From assembly GCF_014385095.1 (NCBI RefSeq), contig NZ_JACRTC010000002.1, positions 321,402 through 385,401 of the forward strand: a DNA stretch of 64,000 nucleotides. Direction: 5' to 3'. Both the position numbers and the translations under genes were made by a program. Origin of the DNA: Zongyangia hominis. Lineage in GTDB: Bacteria > Bacillota > Clostridia > Oscillospirales > Ruminococcaceae. The first letter of the stretch is position 1. Every line of letters starts with the position of its first letter. A model generated the notes under the pieces. The model saw only the letters and a program-made list of their open reading frames with translations. It had not been told where the DNA came from and did no database searches. Shown here piece by piece: positions 7,880-16,700 of this stretch.

Positions 7880-8512
7880 TTATGACGCCGATCTTAGCTT
7901 TCGTCTTACTCGTTGCAGGGCGTTATCAACTGCTTTCGGTGTGGATTCCAACCGCTGGGAAATTTCCTCATAGGTAAAACCGCCGATGTAAAGCATGAGA
8001 GCTTCCCGCTCAAACACAGACAAAAGGTTCTCAAATTGTTTCTTTTTTTCCTCTATGGCCTCCCGCTCGATGACGATGTGCTCGGGATCGAGCTGTTGGG
8101 GGTTCATCAGGCTCCACTGTGTCTCCACAGCGTCGTCGCCTTTGTCAATGGAAATGTAGTTTTGGAAAGGCTTTTGCTTGAGGCTCTGCTGGGACTGGGC
8201 CACCGAAGCGATCCGCCGGTTCATACAGAGGTTGGCAAAAGTCTTAAAAGAACTTTCCCTGTCCTCCCGATAGGAACGTACCGCGCCGATCAGTCCAATC
8301 ATGGCCTCTTGGAAGATATCGTCCTCCTCCATACCGGCGATCCGGCTGCCTCTGGCCTTCATTTTGGCCACCGGGATGTACCGGTCGAAAAGGACACCCA
8401 TGGCGTTTGGGTTCTGATTTCGGATTTCCCGGATCAGCCATTCGTCACAGTGTGTTTCGTCCAAAGGCGATGCACTTTTTCCCATCATAGTCAGACGCAT
8501 AATCCTTCTCAT
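7880..8512 (-). CDS. sigH: RNA polymerase sigma factor, SigH-like
   Basis: A 210-residue sigma-70 family protein. Region 2 is recognisable in GMEEDDIFQEAMIGLIGAVR and RESSFKTFANLCMNRRI; region 4 is the C-terminal SVFEREALMLYIGGFTYEEI with a helix-turn-helix at TPKAVDNALQRVRRKL. Size and region 2 match SigH, the early sporulation and transition-phase factor. The longest start (8512) is given; an in-frame ATG at 8500 sits just after AGAAGG and could be used. A sigma-A type promoter lies about 55-85 bases upstream, and the tRNA-like remnant follows downstream. Confidence 0.82.
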   Translation of the reverse strand: MRRIMRLTMMGKSASPLDETHCDEWLIREIRNQNPNAMGVLFDRYIPVAKMKARGSRIAGMEEDDIFQEAMIGLIGAVRSYREDRESSFKTFANLCMNRRIASVAQSQQSLKQKPFQNYISIDKGDDAVETQWSLMNPQQLDPEHIVIEREAIEEKKKQFENLLSVFEREALMLYIGGFTYEEISQRLESTPKAVDNALQRVRRKLRSAS

Positions 8513-8568
8513 AAACCCTGTTTTCCCTGTGGGAATCAGGTTTATGTATCAATTTCGCTACGTTGTTC

Positions 8569-8597
8569 ATTGTAACCGATAAATCGGAATCTGTCAA
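8569..8597 (-). promoter_or_regulatory. Sigma-A promoter of sigH
   Basis: On the minus strand, TTGACA (8597-8592), a 17-base spacer and TACAAT (8574-8569) give a near-consensus vegetative promoter. Transcription would start near 8562, leaving a leader of about 50 bases before sigH. Confidence 0.8.
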
Positions 8598-8651
8598 TTC
8601 ATTTTTGTAATTTCCAGACAAATCTCTTTCTTCTGACAGCAACTCCCATGA

Positions 8652-10004
8652 TTAACGGGTCAGGTTGTTAATCCACCGGCCGCTTTTCACACGGAAAATG
8701 CCGATAAAGAATTTGATGAACTCGTCGGATTTAAGGCACAGGAACACGACCACCACCGGCAGTTTGAGCCAAAGTCCCGCCACGGCGCCCAGCGGTACGC
8801 CCACAAACCATAGGAAGATCACGTCGATGAGCAGGACGAACCGAGTGTCCCCGCCGCCCCGCAGCACACCGATCAAATTGGTGTAGGTCAGCGCCTGGAA
8901 GGCCACGAGCACGGCGGAGGCGATCATGAGTTCATTTGTCATGGCGCGGGTGGTAGCGGAGATGTTATAGAATCCGACAATGGGGTCCTTGATGAGCATG
9001 ACGATGGCGAAGGACAGCGCCCCCACCCCCACCGCAATCATCTGGAGGGTTCGGGCGCTTTGGCGGGCCCGTTCATATTGGGAGGCACCCACCGCCTTGC
9101 CGATGACCACCGCCGTGGCGCTGCCCAGACCGATGATGAGCACCATGGCCAGCTGCTGCACCACCCCAGAAATGGAGCTTGCCGCCACGGCGTCCTGCCC
9201 CATCCGCCCCAGGATCATGGAGTGGACGGAAGTCCCCACCGACCACATGGCTTCGTTGAGGACGACGGGGGTGCTGTTGAGGGCAAAGTCCTTGGCCAGG
9301 ACCTTGTCCTTGACAAGCAGATTCCGTGGGCGGAACTGGATGCGCTTGTCCACAAAGAACAGGTAGACACAAAGCACGCAAAACTCAAAGATGCGGGCGG
9401 TCAGGGTGGCGATGGCCGCCCCTCGGATGCCCAGGGCCGGGAAACCGAACTTGCCGAAGATCAGGACGTAGTTAAAGAACACATTGACAAAAAAGGAACT
9501 GGAATAGATGATGACCGAAATTTTGACGATCTCCACGCTGCGGAAGACACAAATCATGGTGTTGGTAAAGCCGAAGAACAGGTAGGTGAAGGAAGTGATC
9601 TTCAAATACTGCACCCCGGCGGCGATGACGTCGGCTTCGTTGGTGTAAATGCGCATGGCCGTCTCCGGGAAGAAATAGAGCAGCACAAAGAGCAGCAGGG
9701 AGAGGACGATGGTCACGTCTAGCGCGATGCCGATGATGCGGCGGATGGGCTCCTTGTCCCCCTTGCCCCAATACTGGGAGGTGAGGACCGAGCAGCCGCT
9801 GGCGATGCCGAAGGTGATGATGGTGAAGATGAAGAAGGGCTGGTTAGCCAAGGACGCCGCCGAAAGCTGGGTTTCCCCCAGGGCGCCGAGCATGATAGTA
9901 TCCATCATGTTGATCCCGTAGGAAATGAGGTTTTGCAGGGCGATGGGAATGGCGATGGACAAGATGACTTTATAAAAGCCCTTCTCCTTGATAAGCATCG
10001 ACAT
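8652..10004 (-). CDS. MATE family efflux transporter
   Basis: A 450-residue polytopic membrane protein with about twelve hydrophobic segments, of the MATE (NorM/DinF-like) family, which exports cationic drugs and metabolites by Na+ or H+ antiport. The repeated half-motif is visible: SYGINMMDTIMLGALG near residue 30 and the equivalent MWSVGTSVHSMILGRMG in the second half. Start at 10004 is chosen for AGGAGG seven bases upstream; the longer reading would add 18 non-family residues. Substrate unknown. A terminator hairpin lies at 10061-10085 upstream, so it is probably monocistronic. Confidence 0.9.
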   Translation of the reverse strand: MSMLIKEKGFYKVILSIAIPIALQNLISYGINMMDTIMLGALGETQLSAASLANQPFFIFTIITFGIASGCSVLTSQYWGKGDKEPIRRIIGIALDVTIVLSLLLFVLLYFFPETAMRIYTNEADVIAAGVQYLKITSFTYLFFGFTNTMICVFRSVEIVKISVIIYSSSFFVNVFFNYVLIFGKFGFPALGIRGAAIATLTARIFEFCVLCVYLFFVDKRIQFRPRNLLVKDKVLAKDFALNSTPVVLNEAMWSVGTSVHSMILGRMGQDAVAASSISGVVQQLAMVLIIGLGSATAVVIGKAVGASQYERARQSARTLQMIAVGVGALSFAIVMLIKDPIVGFYNISATTRAMTNELMIASAVLVAFQALTYTNLIGVLRGGGDTRFVLLIDVIFLWFVGVPLGAVAGLWLKLPVVVVFLCLKSDEFIKFFIGIFRVKSGRWINNLTR

Positions 10005-10060
10005 AAAGCGTCCTCCTTCTCTCTTTTTTATTGCCGCCGCATTGGTCTGAGCGCACAAAA

Positions 10061-10085
10061 AAAACAGCCGCGGAGCGGTTGTTTT
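10061..10085. terminator. Intrinsic terminator
   Basis: AAAACAGCCGC pairs with GCGGTTGTTTT (one G-U) around GGA. A-runs and T-runs flank both sides, so it can act in either direction; it separates dinB from the MATE gene, both on the minus strand. Confidence 0.7.
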
Positions 10086-10402
10086 TTCCGAGGGTTTCTC
10101 AGATCATTTGACAAGACCCATTATAGCAAGATCCTCGTCTTTTTTCCAGCCCCATTTTTCTTTTTCCCCAAATTTCTCCCAAATGGCGCCGGGAAAGAAA
10201 CAGCGGACAGCCGCCATGGGCGGCAGAGGGACGCCTGCTTTCCCTCCGCGAGACGGGGATTGGCGGGCCCGGGCAGACAGAAGGCGACCGCCTATGGCCC
10301 CGCCGTACCCGCCGTCCCTCCCTCGGAAGCCTGCCGGCGGACACAGCTCCATCGCGGGGCGGCAGGCACGGCGGGGCCTAGTATCAGCCGCGGGGCTCCG
10401 TC
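10086..10402. other. GC-rich gap without a supported gene
   Basis: About 300 bases downstream of the polymerase IV gene. Long open frames exist on both strands but they are Pro/Arg/Ala-rich, as expected by chance in GC-rich DNA, and lack ribosome-binding sites. I see no RNA gene or clear repeat unit. Confidence 0.5.
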
Positions 10403-11638
10403 TCACCGGTAGCAGCCGGGCAGGGTGCGCACCTTGCGGTCGTAGTCGGCGATTTTGGTCTTCCCTAAAAGGGAGGCCCGGAGGACCGCCCTCTTGCCGT
10501 ACTTCATCCGCACCCCGTCGATGCTCCCCTCCAGCTCTTCCATCCGCTGGAGGGCAAAGGGGTCCTGCCCCAGGCAGATCTGGCCGCAATGGATCTCGTC
10601 GACGAGACCATAGGCCCGCACGCCTACCGCCCGGATGTCTTTGTGCCAGCCGTAGTTTTCCTCGATGAGACGCACGGCCTTTTGGGCAAACGCGGTTACC
10701 GAGCGCTCCGGCGTGAAGAAATGGCCGGTGTATTCCCATATTTGCAGAGCGCTGTCCTTGACCTGCGCCGCGATCATTCCCGCCTTGAAGCCATGCTCCC
10801 GCAGCTGGGCGCAGACCTCCTCGCTCAGGGCCAGCACCACCCGGCCCACCTCCTCCATATTGACGAGGTTCTCTGTGCAGGTGGTGCTGCGCCCGATGCT
10901 CTTGATCGGTGGCTCATACCCCAGCGGCGTCACCGGGCTTTGGTCTTCCCCTCTGGCATAGTGCCAGAGGGCTTCCCCGTTTTTGCCCAGCATCCGTTTA
11001 AGATACTGCCGGTCGGCCGCGGCGATGTCCCCGATGCGGACAATGCCCGCATCGTTTAAACGTTTGTTCGTTCTTCTTCCCACTCCCAGCAGGTCGCCGG
11101 CCGGAAGGCCCCAGACGATCTCACGGAAGTTTTCTCTACTGATCACACTGACAGCGTCCGGCTTTTTCAGATCGCTGCCCAGCTTGGCGAACATTTTGTT
11201 GAAGCTCACCCCCACCGAAATGCACAGCCCCGTCTCCTCCTTGACCTGCTCCTTGATCTGGTAGGCGATAGCCTCGCCGTCCCCGAAGAGCCGCCGGCTC
11301 CCCGTCACGTCCAACCAGCACTCGTCAATACCGAAGGGTTCCACCAGATCGGTGTACCGGCCATAAATTCCCTGTACGATCTTGGAATAGCGCAGGTATT
11401 CCCCCGCATGGGGCGTCACCACCCGCAGCTGGGGACATTTCCTCCGGGCCTGCCAAACCGGTTCCCCGGTGCGGATGTCACAGCACTTGGCCAGCTCGTT
11501 TTTAGCCAGCACAATGCCGTGGCGCTCGTCCTCCCGGCCGCAGACCGCCATGGGCACCTGCCGCAGTGTTTCGTCCTGGATGCACTCCACCGAAGCGTAA
11601 AAATTGTTGAGATCACAATGGAGAATCACCCGGTCCAT
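10403..11638 (-). CDS. dinB: DNA polymerase IV (Y family)
   Basis: A 411-residue translesion polymerase. The palm motifs are visible: HCDLNNFYASVE at residues 6-17 (first catalytic Asp) and FGIDECWLDVTGSRRLFGD near residue 105 (catalytic Asp-Glu), with SVGVSFNKMFAKLGSDLKKP next. The little-finger domain follows from about residue 240. The ending lacks the QLxLF-type beta-clamp motif, which may lie elsewhere. I chose the start at 11638 (MDRVILHCDLNN) for motif position and AAGGTGAT upstream. A promoter carrying a LexA-type box lies 110-140 bases upstream, so SOS induction is likely. Confidence 0.93.
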   Translation of the reverse strand: MDRVILHCDLNNFYASVECIQDETLRQVPMAVCGREDERHGIVLAKNELAKCCDIRTGEPVWQARRKCPQLRVVTPHAGEYLRYSKIVQGIYGRYTDLVEPFGIDECWLDVTGSRRLFGDGEAIAYQIKEQVKEETGLCISVGVSFNKMFAKLGSDLKKPDAVSVISRENFREIVWGLPAGDLLGVGRRTNKRLNDAGIVRIGDIAAADRQYLKRMLGKNGEALWHYARGEDQSPVTPLGYEPPIKSIGRSTTCTENLVNMEEVGRVVLALSEEVCAQLREHGFKAGMIAAQVKDSALQIWEYTGHFFTPERSVTAFAQKAVRLIEENYGWHKDIRAVGVRAYGLVDEIHCGQICLGQDPFALQRMEELEGSIDGVRMKYGKRAVLRASLLGKTKIADYDRKVRTLPGCYR

Positions 11639-11749
11639 GCCATCACCTTCAAACATTTGTTCTCTTTTGGTCCTACCACGGGGAACGCGCCGGGATCTCC
11701 GCCCTCTTGCGCCCTCCTTTACCGCTTCCAAACCGATGTTACCTTTTAT

Positions 11750-11779
11750 AGTATATCCTAAAACATACGTTCTTGTAAA
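11750..11779 (-). promoter_or_regulatory. dinB promoter with LexA (SOS) box in the spacer
   Basis: On the minus strand, TTTACA (11779-11774), an 18-base spacer and TATACT (11755-11750) form a promoter. The spacer holds GAACGTATGTTT (11772-11761), which fits the Gram-positive LexA site GAACNNNNGTTY. A repressor bound here would block polymerase directly. The leader to the dinB start is roughly 100 bases. Confidence 0.78.
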
Positions 11780-11934
11780 GACCCTTTGTCTGGAAAAAAT
11801 GGAGGGTCCTGGCTTCGTCCCCATGGAGGGGGAAACCAGTGTCCCCTGGCTGTCAGCCCAGCGAAAAACGGTAGATCGGAAAGCCACGGCAATCTCACGC
11901 CGCAAAGGGCCGCCTCACACAGGAAGCCGTACGT

Positions 11935-11962
11935 AAAAAAGCAGCTCCTTTGACGGCTGCTT
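11935..11962 (-). terminator. Intrinsic terminator
   Basis: AAGCAGC (11939-11945) and GCTGCTT (11956-11962) form the stem; on the minus strand a run of six T follows. It closes the membrane-protein gene that stops at 11972. Confidence 0.8.
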
Positions 11963-11971
11963 CTCTACTTC

Positions 11972-12925
11972 TTAAAAATAGCCGATAGCTTCCATGATCG
12001 TGCGGAGGAGGCCGGCATTTTCTTCGGGGGTGTAGGCATATAAGACCGTGTGGCCCACCCGCGCGAGAACCGTGTACTCCCCGTCGGATTTCAGCGTATA
12101 GAGGGAGTAGTTGGCTGCCTGTTCTCTCCACTTCTTAGAATTGGCCGTGTCCTTGGTCCGGCGGATGAGGGCGTCGAACTGTTGGCTGGCCGACCGGGCA
12201 TTTGTATCGCTGCCAAAGGTAAAAAAATAAAGGCATAGGTCGCCGTATTCCGTTGCGATTGCCTTGTTCAGATTGGAGTCCGGCTGCCACCACTCCTGCG
12301 TTACGTCCAACGGCTGATAGCCCTGTGCGACGACGGCCTCCCAAACCTGATTGGCTGTCGCAGGCGTTTTGGGAGAGCCAAAAAGATGAAGCACAACAAA
12401 AAAGAGGAGGAACAGACTTCCCACCGCAACGGCAACCTTAAGCGCTCCCAGGGCGATGGTTTTCCCATCCGGCGCCTCCTCCTTGGGGGTGCTCTGTGTC
12501 TCGCCGGCCGACCGCTGAGTAGCGCCCGCTTTTTTGGCTTTGCGGCGGTATAGGATCCCCGCCACCACTTCGGCGGCGATGATGACCGGCATAATCACCG
12601 CGGCGGGACCCAGCGCCCTGTCAAGAAAGGGGACCGTATAGCTCATCAGCGCCAAATTGACACAGAGGAAGCTGGGTGCCATACAAATCGTGTAAATCCA
12701 TATAACCCTGCGAAACTTCTTGGGATTGGGGGACCTTTGCTCCATCCAGCGGAGAACCATGCGGTTGACGCCCCCGATGGCAATGACAATCTGGTCCTTA
12801 TATTCTTTCACTTCACATTTGGTAACGCCCGCGATTTGAAAGAGGAGATTGTAAATCCACAGGCAGCTGAGAAAGTTGAATACCGCCATGATGATGAAAT
12901 AAAGTAGCCATATACTGTCGTTCAT
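11972..12925 (-). CDS. Membrane protein of unknown function
   Basis: A 317-residue protein I do not recognise. Hydrophobic segments lie at about residues 5-32, 75-98, 104-125 and 168-190. A charged, Lys/Ala/Glu-rich linker (about 127-160) precedes the fourth segment, and a soluble C-terminal domain of about 125 residues follows it (VWEAVVAQGYQPLDV, then NLNKAIATEYGDLCLYFFTF). That domain has an alternating strand-helix look and would face the outside if the N-terminus is in. It stands alone between terminators. It is probably real given length, terminator and codon-like GC bias. Confidence 0.6.
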   Translation of the reverse strand: MNDSIWLLYFIIMAVFNFLSCLWIYNLLFQIAGVTKCEVKEYKDQIVIAIGGVNRMVLRWMEQRSPNPKKFRRVIWIYTICMAPSFLCVNLALMSYTVPFLDRALGPAAVIMPVIIAAEVVAGILYRRKAKKAGATQRSAGETQSTPKEEAPDGKTIALGALKVAVAVGSLFLLFFVVLHLFGSPKTPATANQVWEAVVAQGYQPLDVTQEWWQPDSNLNKAIATEYGDLCLYFFTFGSDTNARSASQQFDALIRRTKDTANSKKWREQAANYSLYTLKSDGEYTVLARVGHTVLYAYTPEENAGLLRTIMEAIGYF

Positions 12926-13055
12926 CGCACTCTCCCCCTTTCCCCGTTTTCATATGATATAGGCACGCCAAAGGCTCTGGCGCGCGTTATGGCCCTCAGT
13001 AACCATACAGCCGGCCCTGTCCCGGGCGGATACCCCACCCGAAATGATAAAAATA

Positions 13056-13079
13056 AGAACGGCAATACATTGCCGTTCT
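13056..13079 (-). terminator. Intrinsic terminator after flavodoxin-like gene
   Basis: AGAACGGCAAT and ATTGCCGTTCT pair perfectly around AC; the minus-strand continuation is CTTATTTTTATC, a usable U-tract. Confidence 0.8.
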
Positions 13080-13095
13080 CAATGACGGTCCTATC

Positions 13096-13485
13096 TTAAA
13101 GCGACTGCGGTGCGGAGATTTCTTTGCCCACTAAGTCCATGATTTTCACAAAGCCTTCCCGGTCCCTAAGCTGACCGCCCAAGGAAGTGGGGATTGCGAT
13201 GATCCGGCCGCGTCCCACCTCAAGCGCAAAGGTTTTAACAGCGGGCGGCAGATGGCCCGCCCACACGGGGAACACCACCACGGCACGCTCGTCACCGGCG
13301 GGGGATTGATAAACCGCGGGCAAGCCTTTGCCTCTTAACGCCATAGCGCCCGCCTTGAGATAGCCCCATAATCCCGACCAATTCTTGCCATCCGTAATGG
13401 GCAGAGCGACAGTTCCCTGCTGGGACGCAATCGCTTGGGCAATCTGCTTGCTGCGCCCGGTGCGCGTAAAATAATAAATGAACAT
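13096..13485 (-). CDS. Flavodoxin-like protein
   Basis: A 129-residue protein with the flavodoxin fold pattern. The N-terminal strand and phosphate loop read FIYYFTRTGRSKQIAQAIA (FMN phosphate binding, TRTGRS), and VVVFPVWAGHLPPAVKTF resembles the aromatic-containing second loop. It is shorter than classical flavodoxins, as in single-domain flavodoxin-like oxidoreductases. Probably an FMN electron carrier; the partner is not evident. Preceded by TAGGAGGAAAC at good spacing, followed by its own terminator. Confidence 0.75.
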   Translation of the reverse strand: MFIYYFTRTGRSKQIAQAIASQQGTVALPITDGKNWSGLWGYLKAGAMALRGKGLPAVYQSPAGDERAVVVFPVWAGHLPPAVKTFALEVGRGRIIAIPTSLGGQLRDREGFVKIMDLVGKEISAPQSL

Positions 13486-13677
13486 GATGTTTCCTCCTAG
13501 GTGAGGCGCTAACCGCTTCCCCGCGAAATTGGCGCGTTTTCTTGGCCATACCGGCCATTCGGCTTGTCTTTATTTTACCATGATTGTTTGCGCGGCACAA
13601 GATTGAAAAAGGAGGAAGCAATTCCTTTGCCCCATCGGGAGAGGGGCAGAGGACCCCCATTTCGCTCCAGGAAGGGA

Positions 13678-13741
13678 GCAATGCCCCCCTGATGCATAAC
13701 TCCCGCCGGGGGCGGAGGACATGGCATCAGGGGGGCATTGC
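13678..13741. repeat. Long inverted repeat downstream of the DUF11 gene
   Basis: Two perfect 18-base arms (13678-13695 and 13724-13741) enclose 28 bases that themselves contain a GC-rich mini-hairpin. It sits 35 bases past the stop of the 4.8-kb minus-strand gene, where a terminator is expected, but no T-run follows the stem. It may be an RNA-stabilising structure, a factor-dependent terminator or a small element remnant. Confidence 0.7.
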
Positions 13742-13775
13742 GCTAGAATGTTTTGACAAAAAGGGGTGGTGCTAC

Positions 13776-16700
13776 TTACCAGCAGCCCTTTGGGGGTTGA
13801 CGTCGGGGGATGACGCAGACAGAGGCGCAAACGGTGTTGTTGCGGGGATTCGGATCGGCATTGAGGGAAGACACTCTGGCCGTGTTACAGATACGCCCTT
13901 TGGCGCACGCGCTGATGAATCCGGATATCCGAAGGGTAACAGAAGCGCCTTCAGCGAGGGTGCCCACCGTATAGCATCCCGTCCAAATTTCCCAGGTTTG
14001 GCCGTTATCCACAGAATAGATGGCGTCGCACAACTCCCTGGGCATCCTGTCTGTAATGACCACCTGCTCCGCTGGCGCCGGGCCAGCGTTGGAGACCGTC
14101 ACGGTGTAGGTAATGTGCTGACAGCGGTACACGGGATTGGGGCACGCGGTTTTTTGGATGGAGAGGTCTGCCTCTTCCAACAGGAGAGGCGTTTCCACCG
14201 TGTCCGTGTTGTTATTTGGATCGGGATCGGGGGTGGTACTACTCACCAACGCGGTGTTGATGATACTGCCGTTTGCCAGCAACGAGACCGTTCCCCGGAG
14301 CAAAATCGTGCGGGTGCTTCCCGCCGCCAGCGTCCCCAGGGGCAGAGAGCCGGGCCAGGGCTGGAAAGTGCCACCGCCGTCCACAGAGTACTCCGGGCCG
14401 ATGAGGGTGGATGGCACGCTGTCCAACACGACAACGTTTTGGGCGTCGGCCGGTCCGTTATTGAAGACCGTTACCGTATAGGTCAGCACATCGCCCGGCC
14501 GTACCGGGTCGGGCGCGGCAGCCTTACTGATCGACAGATCCGCTGAGGGAGCCACCGGCGTGACCACGATGAATGTGTTGTTATCCGGGTTGGGGTCAGG
14601 CGTATCGCTGCTGACCACGGCGGTGTTCGTCAGGCTACCGGCCGCGAAGGAGGAGACCTCGGCACGGATGATTAGCTCCACCACCGCCCCGGCATCCAGT
14701 CTTCCCACGGGATAGATACCGCTAAAGGGGGCCCAGGTAACGCCCCCGTCCACGGAAATTTCAGCGTTTTCAAGCTCCGCCGGGAGTTGGTCGCTCAAGA
14801 CGACGTTCTCCGAAGCGGAGGGGCCCGCGTTGGAGACTAACAGCGTATAGGTGAGCCGTTCCCCCGCCAACACCGGATTGGGGCTTGCCGTCTTGACGAC
14901 GGAGATGTCGGCAGAGGGCTGGATCGGGGTTATATCCGTGGAAATGTTGTTGTCGGGATTGGGGTCCGGGGTGGTGCTTTCCGCCACGGCGGTGTTGATA
15001 ATCTCTCCAGTGGCCGAGGCGCTGAGGGTGCCGCGCAGCACAATCGCTCGGCTTGCGCCCGCCGCAAGGGTACCCAGCGTATAGGGGCTGACCCAGGGGA
15101 AGAAGGTGATACCGCCGTCCACGGAGAATTCCGGATCGCGTAGGACAGCGGGGACCGCGTCGATGAGTATCACACCCTGGGCGTCGGAGGGACCGCCGTT
15201 GGTCACCGTGATCGTATAGCTGAAGGTTTGGCCGGGAATGGCGGGGCTACTACCGGCTGTTTTGATTACCGCCACGTCGGCGGATACTGTCACAGGGGTC
15301 TCTTCCGTGGCGGTATTGTTATCGGGGTCTGGATCGGGGGTGGTGCTCTCCACCGCCGCGGTGTTTTCAATGCTTCCGACGGGGGCGGAGGGGTTCACCG
15401 TCCCCCGTATGGTCACCACGAAGGACTCCCCCGCCCCCAGGGTGCCGATATTGTACGGGCTAATCCAGGGGGCAAACACGGTGCCGCCTTGCACCGCAAA
15501 TTCCGGGTTCAGAATCTCGGCCGGGATCAAATCGGCCAGCTCCACGTTCTGTGCGGCGTTAGGCCCGGCGTTATACACGGTGATCGTATAGGTCAATATC
15601 CCGCCCGCTTCCACCGGAACCGGAAACGCCCTTTTGGATACCGATAGGTCTGCGGAGATCCCCACAGGGATTAGGGCCGTGGAGGTATTGTTGTCGGGAT
15701 TGGGGTCCGGGGTATCGCTGGAAACCGTGGCGGTGTTGTCGATGGTCCCCGCCGCCGTGGGACTCACAATACCCCGCAGCAACACTGTTTGGACAGCGCC
15801 GCTTACCAGTGTCCCCGCGGCGTAGGAGCCGGTCCAGGGAGACCAGGTAGCACCGCCGTCCACAGAGTATTCCACATCGGTGAGGGTGGCCGGCACCGCA
15901 TCGGTGAGCACGGTGTTCACCGCCGGGTCAGGGCCGTCGTTTGTGATGGTAATGCTGAAAATTAGGGGTTGGCCGGGAAAAACCGGGCTTGGGCTCCCGG
16001 TCTTGACCACCGACAGGTCCGCTGCGGTATCAATCGGGGTAATTTCCGTGAACTGGTTGTTATCGGGATCGGGGTCCGGCGTGGGGCTCTCCACCACCGC
16101 GGTATTGATGATCGACCCGGTTGCCCCAGCACCCACGGTGCCGCGGATCAGGACGGTCCGGGAGCCCCCTGCGGCTAGGACGCCTAAATCCACAGAGCCA
16201 GGCCAGGCTTGGAAGGTGGCGCCGCCGTCCAGGGAATACTCCACTCCGGCGAGTTCCGGGGGAATAGAATCGGTCAGCGTCACATTTTGCGCGTCGCTGG
16301 GGCCGTTGTTGGATACGATTACCGCATAAGTCAGCACGCCTCCAGCCGGCACAGGCGACGGACTCCCCGATTTTGTCACGGCCAAATCGGCGCTTGCCGC
16401 CACGGGGGTCGTGTCGGTGGACTGGTTGTTGTTGAGATCGGGGTCCGGGGTATCGCTGGAAACCGTGGCGGTGTTGTCGATGGTCCCCACCGCCGAGGCA
16501 CTCACAATACCCCGCAGCAGCACTTGAACGACCGTGTTCGGCGCGAGATTGCCCAGGGGCAGGGAGCCGGGCCAAGGCTGGAACGTGCCGCCGCTATTGA
16601 GGGAGTATTGCACATCGGTCAAGGCAGCGGGAACCGCGTCAGTCAGCAGCGCATTGACTGCGGTGGAGGGGCCGGCATTGAAGATGGTCACCGTATAGGT

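Noticed and set aside
10108..10668. Plus-strand frame of 186 codons downstream of the MATE promoter region
   Set aside because: Pro/Arg/Ser-rich low-complexity translation, overlaps the end of dinB antisense, no ribosome-binding site.
13584..14546. A 320-codon plus-strand frame opposite the DUF11 repeats
   Set aside because: Shadow of the repeat-encoding strand; the minus-strand frame has clear repeated domains.
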